Position numbers and translations under genes: made by a program
The notes under the pieces: model-generated
Seen by the model: only the letters and a program-made list of their open reading frames with translations
Databases searched by the model: none
What the model was told of the DNA's origin: nothing
Shown: positions 1 to 13,300 of the stretch, one piece after another
How the letters are laid out: each line of letters opens with the position of its first letter
How positions within the stretch are numbered: the first letter of the stretch is position 1
From: Mytilisepta virgata
Lineage: Eukaryota; Mollusca; Bivalvia; Mytilida; Mytilidae
Length of the DNA stretch: 64,000 nt
Direction: 5' to 3'
NCBI GenBank assembly: GCA_028015205.1
Contig: CM051521.1
Location: forward strand, 65,766,314-65,830,313

Positions 1-800
1 TCTTGTTAGTTTCTTGCTGATCTGTCATCCAAAATGGCCACCAAAGGGAAAGGAAGGGGGGGGGGGGGGCTGAGTTTAACATAGGACCCTATGGAAAATG
101 CATTTTCCTGAGAAATGCTAAAACATACAGATATATCTCTAAGAAACCATCAATAGTGTTGTTACTTTTGTACACTTTGGAGAAGTTTTACTTGTGTAAG
201 CCTTGATCAGTTTACTCTTCAGAAGTATTATTTTAACTTCATATTTAGTTTCAAAATTATGTTCTTTATGAGGTGCTCACCAAGTGCTGTTACTTTAGTA
301 CCGATCCATCATATAAGATGCCCACCAGGGAGGGTCCTCAATTAACATAGAACCCTATGGGAAATAGGTACAAAAATCTAAAGAACTGCTGAATGGATCA
401 AAACCAAACATGGCATGAATGTTCCTTTATAAGGTATTGACCAAGAGTTGTTTCTTTGGTGCAGATATGTCGTCCAAGATGGCTGCCAGCAGGGGACTTA
501 GTTTTAGGTAGGACCCAATGGAAATACAGAAATCTTCTAGAGAACTGCTGAATGGATTGAAACCAAGCATGGCATGAATGTTCCTTATGGCGTTCTGACC
601 AAGTGTTGTTACTTTTGTGCCGATCTGTCATTCACAATGGCCGACAGTGGAAGACTTAGTCTAACATAAGACCCTATGGGAATTACATACAAATGGTTTC
701 TTCTTGAAAATTTCTGAACGGGCTGAAACCAAACATGTTATGAATATTAATCTCAAGGTCCTGTAGCAATGAACAAATGGAAATATCATGTGAGTGATGC
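1..800 (+). repeat. Degenerate tandem array of about 150-190 bp units
   Basis: Units share the landmarks GATCTGTCATCC, AAGATGGC, a GGGACTTAGT-like block, AACATAGGACCCTATGG and a GAACTGCTGAATGGAT block. Related units recur at 38790-39310 and 39690-39970. The block lies in an Acinus intron whose upstream exon is outside the window. An 18-G-rich run lies at about 55-70. Confidence 0.7.
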
Positions 801-1249
801 AAGCTCCTGGGAGCCTCTGGTTTCAGAAACTGTTAAACCAACTGATCTTATTTTTGGTATATGAGCTTATAATGATGAGTTACAGATCAGGTTGATCGGA
901 TAATTATTTTTGAGTTATTGCCCTTGGAAGTAGGAATTATTGTCAAAATATAAGTTTTCCATACTTTTTTGGAAACCGTTTTACCAATTAATCTTATTTT
1001 TAGTATGTCGGCTTATAATGATAAGCTACAGATTAAGTTTGAGTTTCAGGCTGATCGGGTGATTATTGTGTACTCCATGCAAACATAGTTTTAGGATTTT
1101 TAGGAATCACTCTGTCCATATGTCTGTGTCCGATTCACATGGTCAAGGAGCATTTGGTGTGTTTTGTCACAGCTAAAGCCAGTAAGGGACATTTATTTGC
1201 CCAGCAATACTCTCAGAATGCTTGTTGAATAAATGTTTTTGTCAGTCAG

Positions 1250-1394
1250 TGGAAAGGAAGATGAGGAAAAATCTGAAGACAAGGAAAACCTAAAGGAGAA
1301 ACCAGTTAGGAAGAGAAAATGGGGATCCAAAACAGGACAACAGACAGGCCATAAAAGGATATCATCAATAAATATATCTACAGATTCACTTAAG
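1250..1394 (+). CDS. ACIN1: Acinus exon (first in window): basic KRKWGS segment
   Basis: The reading frame gives [14 protein letters not shown], then [16 protein letters not shown] and ends INISTDSLK. It matches the Acinus stretch that reads RKRRWG...SISITTESLK in vertebrates (from memory). The donor is AAG|GTATAT at 1394/1395, leaving phase 0. The acceptor is ambiguous: two CAG sites lie 4 bp apart (AG at 1244-1245 and 1248-1249) after a TTTTTG tract, and only one can be in phase with the upstream exon, which is outside the window. The start given uses the second site. Confidence 0.85.
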
Positions 1395-4300
1395 GTATAT
1401 ACACCTCTGTAATTAATACTCGTAGTAAAAACAGTGTTATAGCTCATTTGGAATATTTTGCTTTAAAGCTCAGCTTTTGCTTTGATTCATGATCTCAAAA
1501 TCAGTATGAATCATATCCAGTGTAAAATTGTTGAAATAAGTCATTCTGAAATTCGAGTTGGAAATTAGCAAGTTGTAGTTAATTTCTGTAGTCAATAAAG
1601 TTATAATTTCGTCGGAAAAAAACTTCGGATTTTTAGCTCACCTGGCCCAGAGAGCGATGTGAGCTATTGCCATCCTATGGGAAATTTAAACATCTTCTTG
1701 CCTGAAACCACTTGGCCAATTGGTAAAAAAGTTTGCAGCAGTGGTCCTTATGTGGTCCTCTTTCAGAATTATATCCGATAACTCCACCTGCCATCAAAGA
1801 TGGCCGCCATAGCCGAACATAATTTAACAAAGGACTCTTTGCGAATTTTACTTAAAGATCTTCTCAAATGAAACCACACAGTCAATTTAAATAAAAGGTC
1901 TTTAGGTGGTCCTCTTTCAGCATTGTATCCGATGACCCCGCCTATGGTCCAAGACGGCCACCAGAGCCAAACATAGTTTAACATAGGTACCTATTTGAAA
2001 TTTACTTAAAGATCTTCTTATCTGAAACCACAAAGCCAGTTGGAGCAGAACTTGGCAGCAATGGTCCTCTTTCAGAATTGTATCCCATGAGCCTGCCCGC
2101 CATCCAAGATGGTCACCAGAGCAGAACATAGTTTAACATAGGTACCTATTAGAAATTTAAAGATCTTGTCTTTGCCAATTTGAAAAAACTTTAGTTGGTC
2201 CACTTTCAGAATTGTATTCAATGACCATGCCTGCCATCAACGATGGCTGCTATAGCCGAATATAGTTTAACATGGGAAAGTTCACTGAAAGATCTCCTTC
2301 AAAACCAGTGAACACAGGCTCCCGAGTTTTCAAAAATCTTCTCCACTGAAACTGCTAGGCCAAATGGAACAAACCTTGACAGGAAGCATAAATGGGAGGT
2401 CCTTTATAAAGTTTCATCATTTCGTCCCGATTGAACTACAAATATGGATGCCATGGGCAGTTCTTGTTTCTGATTGGTTGATATAAAAAAATCTCTTCTG
2501 AAATCGCTTGGCCAAATGGAACAAAACTAGACAGAAAGCATCTCTGGGAGGTTCTTGACAAAGTTTTCTCATTTTGTCTCGATTGGGCAAAAAACATGGC
2601 TGTCATAGGCAATTATTGTTAATTTTCTCAGGAACTGCTTGGCCAAATGGAACGAAACTTGACAGGAAGCATCTATGGGAGGTTCTTTACAAAATTTCTT
2701 TATTTCATCCCAATCGGAATACATATAATGGTGACCATTGGCAGTTCTTGTTTCTGATTGGCTAATACAAAAAGAATCTTCTCTGAAATCGCTTGCCCAA
2801 TGGAATGAAACCAGACAGGAAGCATATATGGGAGGTTCTTTATAAAATTTCCTCATTTTGTTCTGATGGGAATACAAATATGGCCGCCATGAGCAGTTCT
2901 TGTTTCTTATTGGCTGATATAAAAAAATATTCTCCTCTGAAGTGGCTTGGCCAAATGGAACATAACTTGACATAAAGCATCTAATTAGGAGGTTTCCTCA
3001 TTTCGTCCTGATCAGCAAACATGGTCGTCATGGGCAGTTCTTGTCTTTCATCGGTTGATAATCTTCTTCTTTGAAACCGCTTTGGCATTAATATCCAATC
3101 AAATGACGTCCTACAGTTTTATCCGAGCACTACTTTGGGTGGCCAAAATAGAGTGTGTATTTATCGAAACCGGATACACTGGTGATACCTATATACATGT
3201 ATCTACAGTGAAGCCAATATTACCCAAAATAATTTATAATTTCATTAATGCTGAACAATTAAAACTTATAAACATTGTGACCTTTTAGTGAGATAGTTAA
3301 AAACTAATCAAGTTAATTATGAAAATTGATAGATTCAGATCAGACAAACAATTTACGTGTGTGGTATGACTATCACTAAGATTTCTAAACATCTATAAAT
3401 AAACAATAGCGTGGATTCGACTGAAGGAAAAAAAAAGGTCAATAAGAGAGTGAGAGTTGAAAACAGCAATAGTAAAGGAATATAAACATATTTTCATTAA
3501 ATTTTTTCATATACATGTAGACATATTTTTATTAAATATTTGTTTATTTATAAATTAACACAAAATAGATCAAACAGAGCTCCATTCAGTCAAAGAAGTA
3601 AACCCCAAATCAACACATATACAAACGATCTTGTATGCTCACTTTATTCAATACACAAAACAATAAAAAAATAACAAATAATGTTTTATATTTTATTTTT
3701 TTTATATACACAGTAAGGAAACATTTTTGGATGCACATATTAAAAAAATAAATATATACACAAATAAAATTTGCTTCTTAGATTAATATCTGGTTGACTT
3801 CCAATGTGATTTCCTGTAAACATAAACAAAAATATTCGATTGTAATGACATTGATGATAAAAGTTTGGTGAATATTCTATCCAAATAAATGATAGTATGC
3901 AAATATCGGATAATTTTAACTTTGAATTATATGGGAATGGTTCGGTGTTTTGATATTATAAAGGAATTGCCGATATATTCCTTAATCCGATATCCGATTT
4001 CATGGAGTTTACTGTATAAACTTGTCTTTAGATAAATTATGATGTAAACTTGTGTTACAACCTTTACCTCGTTTTCAAATTCATGGTTCATTGACCTCAC
4101 AGACATTTGTAAAATCTACATTCAAGTTTTGTGATTAGGTCAATTTCTCAGAAACTGTTGTATCTAGACCTGCCATATTTGGTCTGTAGATAGTTCTTAG
4201 TTGATATATGCCAGTCTGATAACTGTCCCTGGACCGTGATCTAAATTTCATGCTTGAGTGACTTGCAATACATTTTCGAGATTCAGTCTCTTTCTCATTG

Positions 4301-7300
4301 ATAGAAGTTCTTAGTTGGTATATACCAGTCTGACAACTGACACCCGACCTTTGACCTCTATTTCACGCTTGAGTGATTTGTCTCATTTCTCAGCAACTGT
4401 AATATGTAGACCAACCTTATTTCGTATATGGATAATTTTTAGTTGGTACATGCCTGCCTGAGACCTTGACCTGATTATCACACTTGAGTGACATGTGCTA
4501 CATTTTCATGATTAAATCCATTTCTTTGTAGCTCTAATACCTATATATCCACCATATATGGTCTGTAGATAATTCTTGTCAGGTGTCAGGCTAACACCTG
4601 ACTTTGGCCTCATTTTCATGCTTGAGTGACTCTCATCATATTTTCACAAATAAGTCCATTCATTTTCTCAACATGTTATGTGTAGACCTACCATTTTTGG
4701 TTGATAGATATTTTTTGGTGAGTACATACCAGTCTGAGACCTGTCATTTGACCTTGGACACAATTTTAGGCTTGAGTGTATTATGTATTACTGTATTATG
4801 TGTCCATGTTTATATTCAGGCAAGACATTTAGCATGTCCACTCTTGTATTATTTAATAGGGGTTGATACCCGATGTGAAAATGACAGAACCCATACTGGA
4901 CCTCGGAATTGAAGATGACAAGATCTCTGACACAGAAGAAGATAAAAGAGATGTGAAAATCCGTAGAACTGTGGTTTGTTATATTAAATGAATATTCATG
5001 TTGCATATATTTTTAGAGGGACTTCAAGAGTAGTCATGATCCACTACAATAAGTTTTATAGAACCTTCAAGCAAATATTATTGGTTACATTGTATTTATC
5101 CAGGGTTTTCACCAAGATTGTTTTTGATGAGTCTGCAGACTCATCATTTTTATATGCTCGTCATAGATGGGACATATTATGGTATACCAATATCCGTCCG
5201 TCCGTCAATACTTCGTACCGTAACTCAGATTTGCTTCAATCAGTTCTCATGAAATTTTAACACAGCATTAGAATTGATGGAAGAAAGCTTCCTTTCGATT
5301 TTGACAATTTTAAAATTGTCATTCTGGAGATTGTCCAAATATAAGCAATTTTTCACATGTCGTACACTAACTCAAGTATGCCTTGACTGATTTCCTTCAA
5401 ACTTTTACACATTATTACAAATGATTGTCTGAGGGTCTGTATACTTTTTGACAATTTTAATTTTTGTCGTTACAAAGTTATAGGACTTAGATTGTCCAAA
5501 TATAAGCAATTTTTTATAAGTAAGAATTTTCCTACTGACATAATTTGTTGTTACAGTGTTATAATTTAGATATGTTAAGCCGTTGAAAAAGTAACATGAA
5601 ACTTAATTTGCTAAAAAAAATATAAAATATTTTCATACGATGCCGACCTGGATTCCCAGTTCTGTTTTTGGTAAATTATTAGAATTTGATCTGTATTGCT
5701 GAGATATATAAGCTTTTTTTGGATAAGAAGAAACTTGTAAGTGATGGAGATACTAGCACATGTTTAACTCCCCTATACTATAGACCCTTTAATGTTTTAG
5801 CTGGGCCCAGAATGGTGAGACACAGCTGAAGACACAGCTGAATGGATGAATTCCAAGTACCTTTCAGGTTTTTGGAACAAAAATTCCCTAAATTTGACAA
5901 TGAGTCTATTGAAATTGTTTTAAATTTAAACTAAAGCCATGTGTTGAATCCAGAATTACTGATATAAAATTAATGAAATTATTTGGTCATCCAAAATTAG
6001 ACAGTTCCAAGGCATTCAGAAAAATGGGAAAAAGCTGAGAATTTCATTTTACATATTCCCAATCGAAAAATGTCCTTTCACATTTATTAATAGTCACATT
6101 TTACTTTCTGCTTGGAAGTTTCCAATATTTTGTCCCTAGGTGGCATCCTTTTTGTCTCGCCTGCGACAAAAGTCGCGACAGACAGGTGTTGCTTTTCTGG
6201 CGTCGTCGGTGTAGGCAGCGTCAACAATTGTTAGGTTTTCTTGTTTGATAGGAACTACTTGTGATAGATCAATGATATTTTCTATAAAGTTGCATTACTA
6301 TCAGTACATCTCAGTTCGCCAACCATTTCTAGGCTTTCCCCCTAAGTCATGGTCCATTGACTTGCAATAAATTAGCTATTTTCAATGTTAAGTTTTCTGC
6401 TTAAGATAGTTTTATAGGAACTACTTGTGATAGTTCAATGACATTTTCTATAAAGTTGCATTACTATCATTACATCATAGTTTGATGACGATTTCGAGGC
6501 CCTGCCTAGGTCATGGTCCAGCGACTTTCAATTAAGCAATGTTGCTGTCCATCAGATTGTCTTCTTTCGATTATTTACATGGAAACCGAAAAGAATGGTT
6601 TGACATTCACAGATGTTTAGGGCGTTATATGAAATAAATTAAATGGTAGCTGTACAAGTAAAATGGAGTGTCAAGGGTCAAGGTCATTGAAAAATTCCAT
6701 AGCAACCGATAAAAACGTCTCTAGCAACCATATATATTTAGGTTAAGGACCTTATAATTTACCTTTACAAATCAAAAAGAAAGGTCAGGGGTCAAGATCA
6801 TTGAAAAAGTCCTTAGTAACCATATATATTTGGGTTCAGGACCCTACAATTTACCTGTTCAAGTCAAAATTGAGTGTCAAGAATCAATGCCATTGAAAAA
6901 GTCCATAGCAACCGATGAGAAAATCCCTAGCAACCATATCTATTGCGACAGTATACATTAAATAGCAAAAATAATCATTGATGCAAGATCTGTTTCACAA
7001 AAGATAACAGGTGAACCATTCAGGCTCTTGGAAGCCTCTTGTTGTTATTGCCAGTTGACATGATGATATGTAGGGTGAAAAAATTGCATAGTGTCTAAAG
7101 TTTGATTTATTTTGATGTTAAATCTGAGGTTTGTGGCTATAGAATTGCAAAAGCAAGTATGAATCTAAAAATCTTGTAACGTAAAAAAATCCTTGAATTT
7201 TTTGTTTGCGAAAAGAGTGGGAACACTGACTGGAGGAAAATTCCTGTTGCAGATTTGACCAAAAATTTGCTTCATTTTTAGCTCACCTGGCCACATTTCA

Positions 7301-10300
7301 CATGTTCATCTTCTCCTCTGAAACCACTGGGCCAAATGGAATTAAACAGGGCAAAAAGCATCTATGTAAGGTCCTGTATAAAGATTGTCATTTTGTCAGG
7401 CAATTCTCATTGGTTGATTTAAAAAACAAATTTCTGTGGAACTACTTCGCCAAATGGAACGAAACTTGACAGAAAGCATCTATGGGAGGTTCATTTACAA
7501 AGTTTCCTCATTTTGTCCTGATCGGACTACAGATATCGCCACCATGGACAGTTCTTGTTTCTGATTGGCTGATATAAAAAACTCAACATAGGACACTATG
7601 TGGAATTCATTTAAAAATCTTCTTTTCTGAAACAACTGGGCCAATTGGAACAAGACTTGGCAGCAATGGTCCTTAGATGGTCCTTTTTCAGAAATGTGTC
7701 CACTGACCTGGACTGTCAATCAAGATGGCCGCCACAGCTGAACTTAGTTAAACATAGGACACTGGGAAAATTCATTAAATAATCTTCTTGTCTGAAACCA
7801 CTGAGCCAATTGGAACTAGACTTGGCAGCAATCGTCCTTAGATTGTCTTCTTTCAGAAATTTGTCCATTGACCTCGACTGTCAACCAAGATGGCCATCAC
7901 AGCCGAACATAGTTTAACATTGGCCCCTATTTGGAATTCATTAAAAAAAAATTTATTTTAACTACTGAGCCAATTGGAACCAAAGTTAGCAGCAATGATC
8001 TTTAGATGATCCTCTTTCAGAATTGTAGCCGCTGACCTGGCCTGTCAATCAACATGGCCACCAAAACTTAACTTAAAGCTGAACTTTGTTTAATATAGGA
8101 CACTATGGGAAAATTTAATTTGCAGATCATCATACCTTAAACTTGGCCATTTGCAACCAGACTACTTTTAGAAATGTTTTTGATAACCTTGAATGTCAAC
8201 TAAGATGGCCACCACAGAGTAACTTTGTTTAAGATTTTACCTGATGGGAAAACCTGCCAAGCTTACTGCTACACTTAAATTTATGTCCTGGTGAAGGTGG
8301 AAAATTAAATCTAGATGAGCGATACAGGCTCTTTATTAGAGCCTCTAGTATTAAAATAGCCATGTCTTCCAGAGAAAGTTTTTGGGAAATTTGTCTTTAT
8401 CATCCATGTGGAACATCCCTAAAAAGTGCTTTATCTCCTGAGATATATACAGATATTTAAAAGGAGTAAAGGTATCAAACAAATTTCTTAAATTGCACCA
8501 AGGATCCGGAAAGCCTCCTATTTGACATGACCGGAGAAATTTTTATTTGTCCGGTCATAAAAAGGGTCAAACGGATGTCCAAAATTTTCATTTTTTTTCA
8601 AAAAAAAAAATGTATTGAGAAGTTGCGAAGGCAAAATTTTGAAGTTCGGCAGAACGGTTACCTCATTCAGGTCATTTCCTCTCGATAGTTGACTGATCTT
8701 TTCAAACTGTTTTTACTGCAATTACTATTAATAGATAAAATGCCCTGGTAGTTTTAAGTCAGCAAAACTTATAGATTTCCACATTGTTTCCATTTTCTGC
8801 ACGTGTAGTTTATAGTAAATAATCATTGAGCGTGCGTGAATCGTTGTAGTTAAATTTGAAACAGTCATAAAAATTTCATATTGCGGGAAGACTTTCATAT
8901 ACTGATTTCAAAGTTTTTTTAACTTCAGTTTATTTTATTCATTTATTTAGTTCATTTCTACTCCGTTGTATAGTCCATTTCCGTATAGATCTCTTTATAC
9001 GTACCAAACACGGATGTCGAAGAAGATACCTATAACATCGAAATTATCAAACCACAAACAATGCCACACAGAATGTTAAATAGTTGATAAGCACGACATT
9101 TATTGAAGGTATTGCCCAAAACATTTATAAATCATGAATAACAACATTTGTATGAAATAATGTTGTGTGTTGAGATTACTAAAAAGAGTGTAAACTGACA
9201 ATTCATTTCTATAAAAAAAAAAGTCTGGCAGAGGCTGATGAAATTTCCGGATCCCTGAATTGCACACATAATTTTTCTGATTCTTTCTAAAATGTTTGGT
9301 TTTGTGTGAAGTAATAAAGACTCAATGAATAGAAAAGGTAGCAAAATTAAAGAGCAGTGCTCTAAACCATTGACAATCATAATGACGTCAACTTGGAATT
9401 GAATAGAATTACTTTATTATACCAATTATGGGTCATCTCCTTCATAAATACATATAACAACAATACAAATGATTACGTAAATGATGAAAACAATATATAT
9501 TTAATTACATAAAATTATGGAATTGTGTATTATTTATGTGATGGCTTCTGGCATTAAACAGAAAGTACTCTTGACTTATTTATCAGGTTGTAAAGGAAGA
9601 CCAAGCTAAAGATGATTTAGAGGAGGGAGAGGCTCCAGAATCACCTGAGGAAGGTGAGGCTGTTGAGGAGGAAGAGGAAGAAAAAATGTTGGTTGAGAAA
9701 GAGGAAGGAAAAGATGAAAGGAAAGTCCAAAACGGTAAATTTCAGGTTGTCCATTAAAATTAAGCTATATGCAAAGTATGTTCTTCATGAAAATATTGGG
9801 AAGCTGGTGGGCAGGGAAAAAAGGGTTATTTCTCCCAAAGCTTTTAAAGTAATTCATGAAAACTGTGCAAATTGACATGATGTGGTCTTAATATCATGCT
9901 ACACTTAGCGAAGAACATATTAATAAATTTAAGGCCCTTGGAAGGATTATATAGGAAGAAAGAAGCATTTGGTTGATAATGGTGCTGATTATTTTGCATC
10001 ACTTTTGTGATCCATCATGGTTCTTAGTCTCACCTGCACGAAAAGTCATGAACGCGAGATATAGATATTAGTTTCCACCGCCGATTGTGGCAGCTTCGTT
10101 GACGGCGGCGGAATAAAATTTTTTAAAACTTTCATAACTTTGTACATATAATACCTACAATTAAGATTTATGGTCTACTAGATAGCTTATCGTATAAGGT
10201 TTGCCTCAGTATACTTTTCTTATGACCCTGACCTCATTTTCGTGGTTTATTGACTTCATAAAAACAAATGTAAAATCTGCATCCAAGTTTCGTTGTTAAA

Positions 10301-13300
10301 TCCATTTCTCAGCAACTGTAAGACCTAGGCAAACCATATCTAGTCTACAGATAGTTCTTAGTGGGTACATGAGAGTCTGACACCTGGCTTGGGATCTAGA
10401 CCTCAATTTCATGCTTGAGTGACTTTATCACTTTTTTGTGGTTAAGTCCATTTCTCAGCAACTAGAATTCCTAGACCCAGCATATTTGGCTGCCACAGTG
10501 GAACATACTTTAACATTGGACCCTATGGAAAATTCATTAAAAAATCTTTTCTGAAATTACCGAGAGGTTGGAACCAAACTTAGCAGCAATGGTCCTTAGA
10601 TGGTCATCATTCAGAATTGTGTCCGTTGCCCAAACTATCAACCAAGATGGCCACCACAGCCGAACATTTAACTCTGTGGAACTGGTCACTGTATGTAATA
10701 GGAAATGCACTATCAGGTGAGCGATACAGGCTCTTGGGAGCCTCTGATTGGTCTATAGATAGTTTTTGATGGGTACATACCAGTCTGAGACCTGTCAGTT
10801 CTCCTTGGACACAGTTTTATCCAGGATAAGCCAGAGTCGAACATAGTTTAACATAGGACCCTATGGGAATTTACTTAAAGATCTTCTTGTCTGAAACCAC
10901 TTGGCTAATTGGAACAACAGTTGGCAGCAATGGTCCTTAGTTGGTCCTCTTTCAGAATTATATCCGATGACTCTGTCCACCATCCAAGATGGCTGCCAGA
11001 GTTGAAATTAGTTTAACATATGACCTAATGGGAAAGTTCACTGACTTATCTTCTTGTTTGAAACCAGTGAGACAATTTGACAGCAATGTTCCAGGCTGCC
11101 AGTCCAGATGGACATAGTCCAGGTGAGCGATACAGGCCTCTCTTTACATATTTACATGTAATGATGTATGCATATATGCTACTTTTATTTTCTATAGCTG
11201 AACAAGTTGTTATTAGAAGAGTTAGTGAGAAGAAATCTCTAATAGAAACAGAAGAACCCTCCAAGGTCAAATCAAGGTCACCTTCTCCAGCCAGGAATCC
11301 TGTGTCAAAGATTGTTCATCTGAGGAATCTTGTGCGACCTTTCACCTTACTACAACTGAAAGACTTATTAAAAAGAACAGGCACACTTATTAATGAGAAG
11401 TTTTGGATTGATTCAATAAAGTCACATTGTTATGCTACAGTAAGTTGCACTGAAGAAGTTTCTTTTCATGTATCAGCTTTTATGTATTATCTTGTTCCTA
11501 ATGTTGATATAAAAAGTGATTCCTGTTCAAATAGAAAAGAAAGTAAACAGAGATAAATGTCAGAGGCAACAACCCTGGATTGTCCTTAATTACTTGGCAT
11601 GTGCCTACACTGCCTAACAATCTCTAAATGGCCTCAAAAATACATTGTGAAGAAATTCAGCCAAAACTCTACAATATCTGACAGTAATAAAACTCTCCTC
11701 CAAAATAACTATTAAAATAACATACAACCACTGGAAAAAATACAAAGGAAATCACATCAAAATATGTTCAGATATCCAGGGTTGGTGCTGGTATTCAAAA
11801 AACTGTCGCCAAAAAAATCACAGAAGCTTTTGTCACTAGTTTCAAAATTTGTTTGTCAAGTTACCCTCTCATCTTTTTAGCTCACCTGGCCCTTTTGGCC
11901 AGCTGAGCTATTGTCATCACATGGCGTCTGATACTGTCCGGCATGGTAAACTTTCCTTTAAAGATCTTGTCTGAAACCACTTGGCCAATGGAAACAAAAC
12001 TTGGCAGCAATGTTCCTTAGGTGGTCCTCTTTCAGAATTATATCCGATGACCCTGCCCGTCATCTAAGATGGCCGCCAGAGCCGAACTTAGTTTCACATA
12101 GGACCCTATTGGAAATTTACTTAAAGATCTTCTAGTTTCCAATCACTTGGCCAACTGAAAAAAAAACTTGGCAGCAATGGTCCTTAGGTGATGCTCTTTC
12201 AGAATTATATCGGATGACCCTGCCCGTCATCCAAGACGGCCGCCAGAGCCGAACTTAGTTTCACAAAGGACCCTATTGCAAATTTACTTAAAGATCTTCT
12301 TGTCTGAAACCATTTGGCCATTTGGAAGAAACTAGTTGGCAATGGTCCTTAGATGGTTCTCTTTCAGAATTGTATCTGATGACTCGGCCCGTCATCCAGG
12401 ATAGCCACCAGAGCCAAACATAGTTAAACATTACTTAAAGATCTCTTTTCTTCGAAACCACTTGGCCAATTGGAACAAAACTTGGTAGCTATGGTCCTTA
12501 GTTGGTCCTCTTTCAGAATTATAGCTGATGACCATGTTCATCATCCAAGATGGCTGCCAGAGCGGAACTTAGTTTAACATAGGTCCTAATGGGAAGTTCA
12601 CTGAAAGATCTTGTTTGAAACCAGTGAGCCAGTTGGTGCTTGACAGCAATGTTCCAGTCGGTTCATGTAACTTAAATGAATTATTTGTATCTATTGAAGC
12701 AAGTTCCCTTTTGATTTTATAAATTTCTGGTCAGGGTTTGAAGCTAAGAAATTAGAGCAGTAGCCAAGTGGGCTACAAAATAAAAATTTGAATTAGTCCA
12801 CATAAGGATTAGGGGCCCACAGGTGCGCGTTAGCGCCTGCCACCTCGCATAAGCGAGGTGCATTACGGCGATGGGTCTGGTTTAGGCCGCCAGAGGCTCT
12901 GGGGGTAAATGGTGCAAAATCCTGCATTCTGGTACTCTCCTGGCAACAAAATTGTGTATCTGAAAGTCATGATTTTATATAGAAAAATTTTGAAATTTCT
13001 AAAAAAAAACATGAAATTTCACCATTTAGTTTTTTTTTCTTGGCCTGGTCATTAATCCTCAACTGTAAATTGTTTGTTTACCATAATGGCATTTAATCAT
13101 TTTGTCCATATCTAGTTATTTAATGAAACCGAATGAATTTTATAACACCATACAATAAAATCTGTTCTCGTAAACGGTTCAGAAATATTGGGAAATATCT
13201 CAGTCAATGCTGCATGTTGACAAGCAAAAGTTGATCAAATGGGACATTGTATGACTGTTTAAATCAGGTAACAAAAAATACCCATATCACGATTTTCTAG

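Noticed and set aside
2569..2973. A 134-codon minus-strand ORF with internally repeated protein sequence
   Set aside because: It reads antisense through tandem units of a family 1-type repeat; the repetition reflects the DNA array, and there is no similarity to known proteins.
11077..11556. A 159-codon ORF that looks like a gene on its own
   Set aside because: Only 11198-11439 is coding (the first RRM exon of Acinus). The upstream part reads through the intron and a family 1 repeat end; the downstream part reads past a strong GTAAGT donor.
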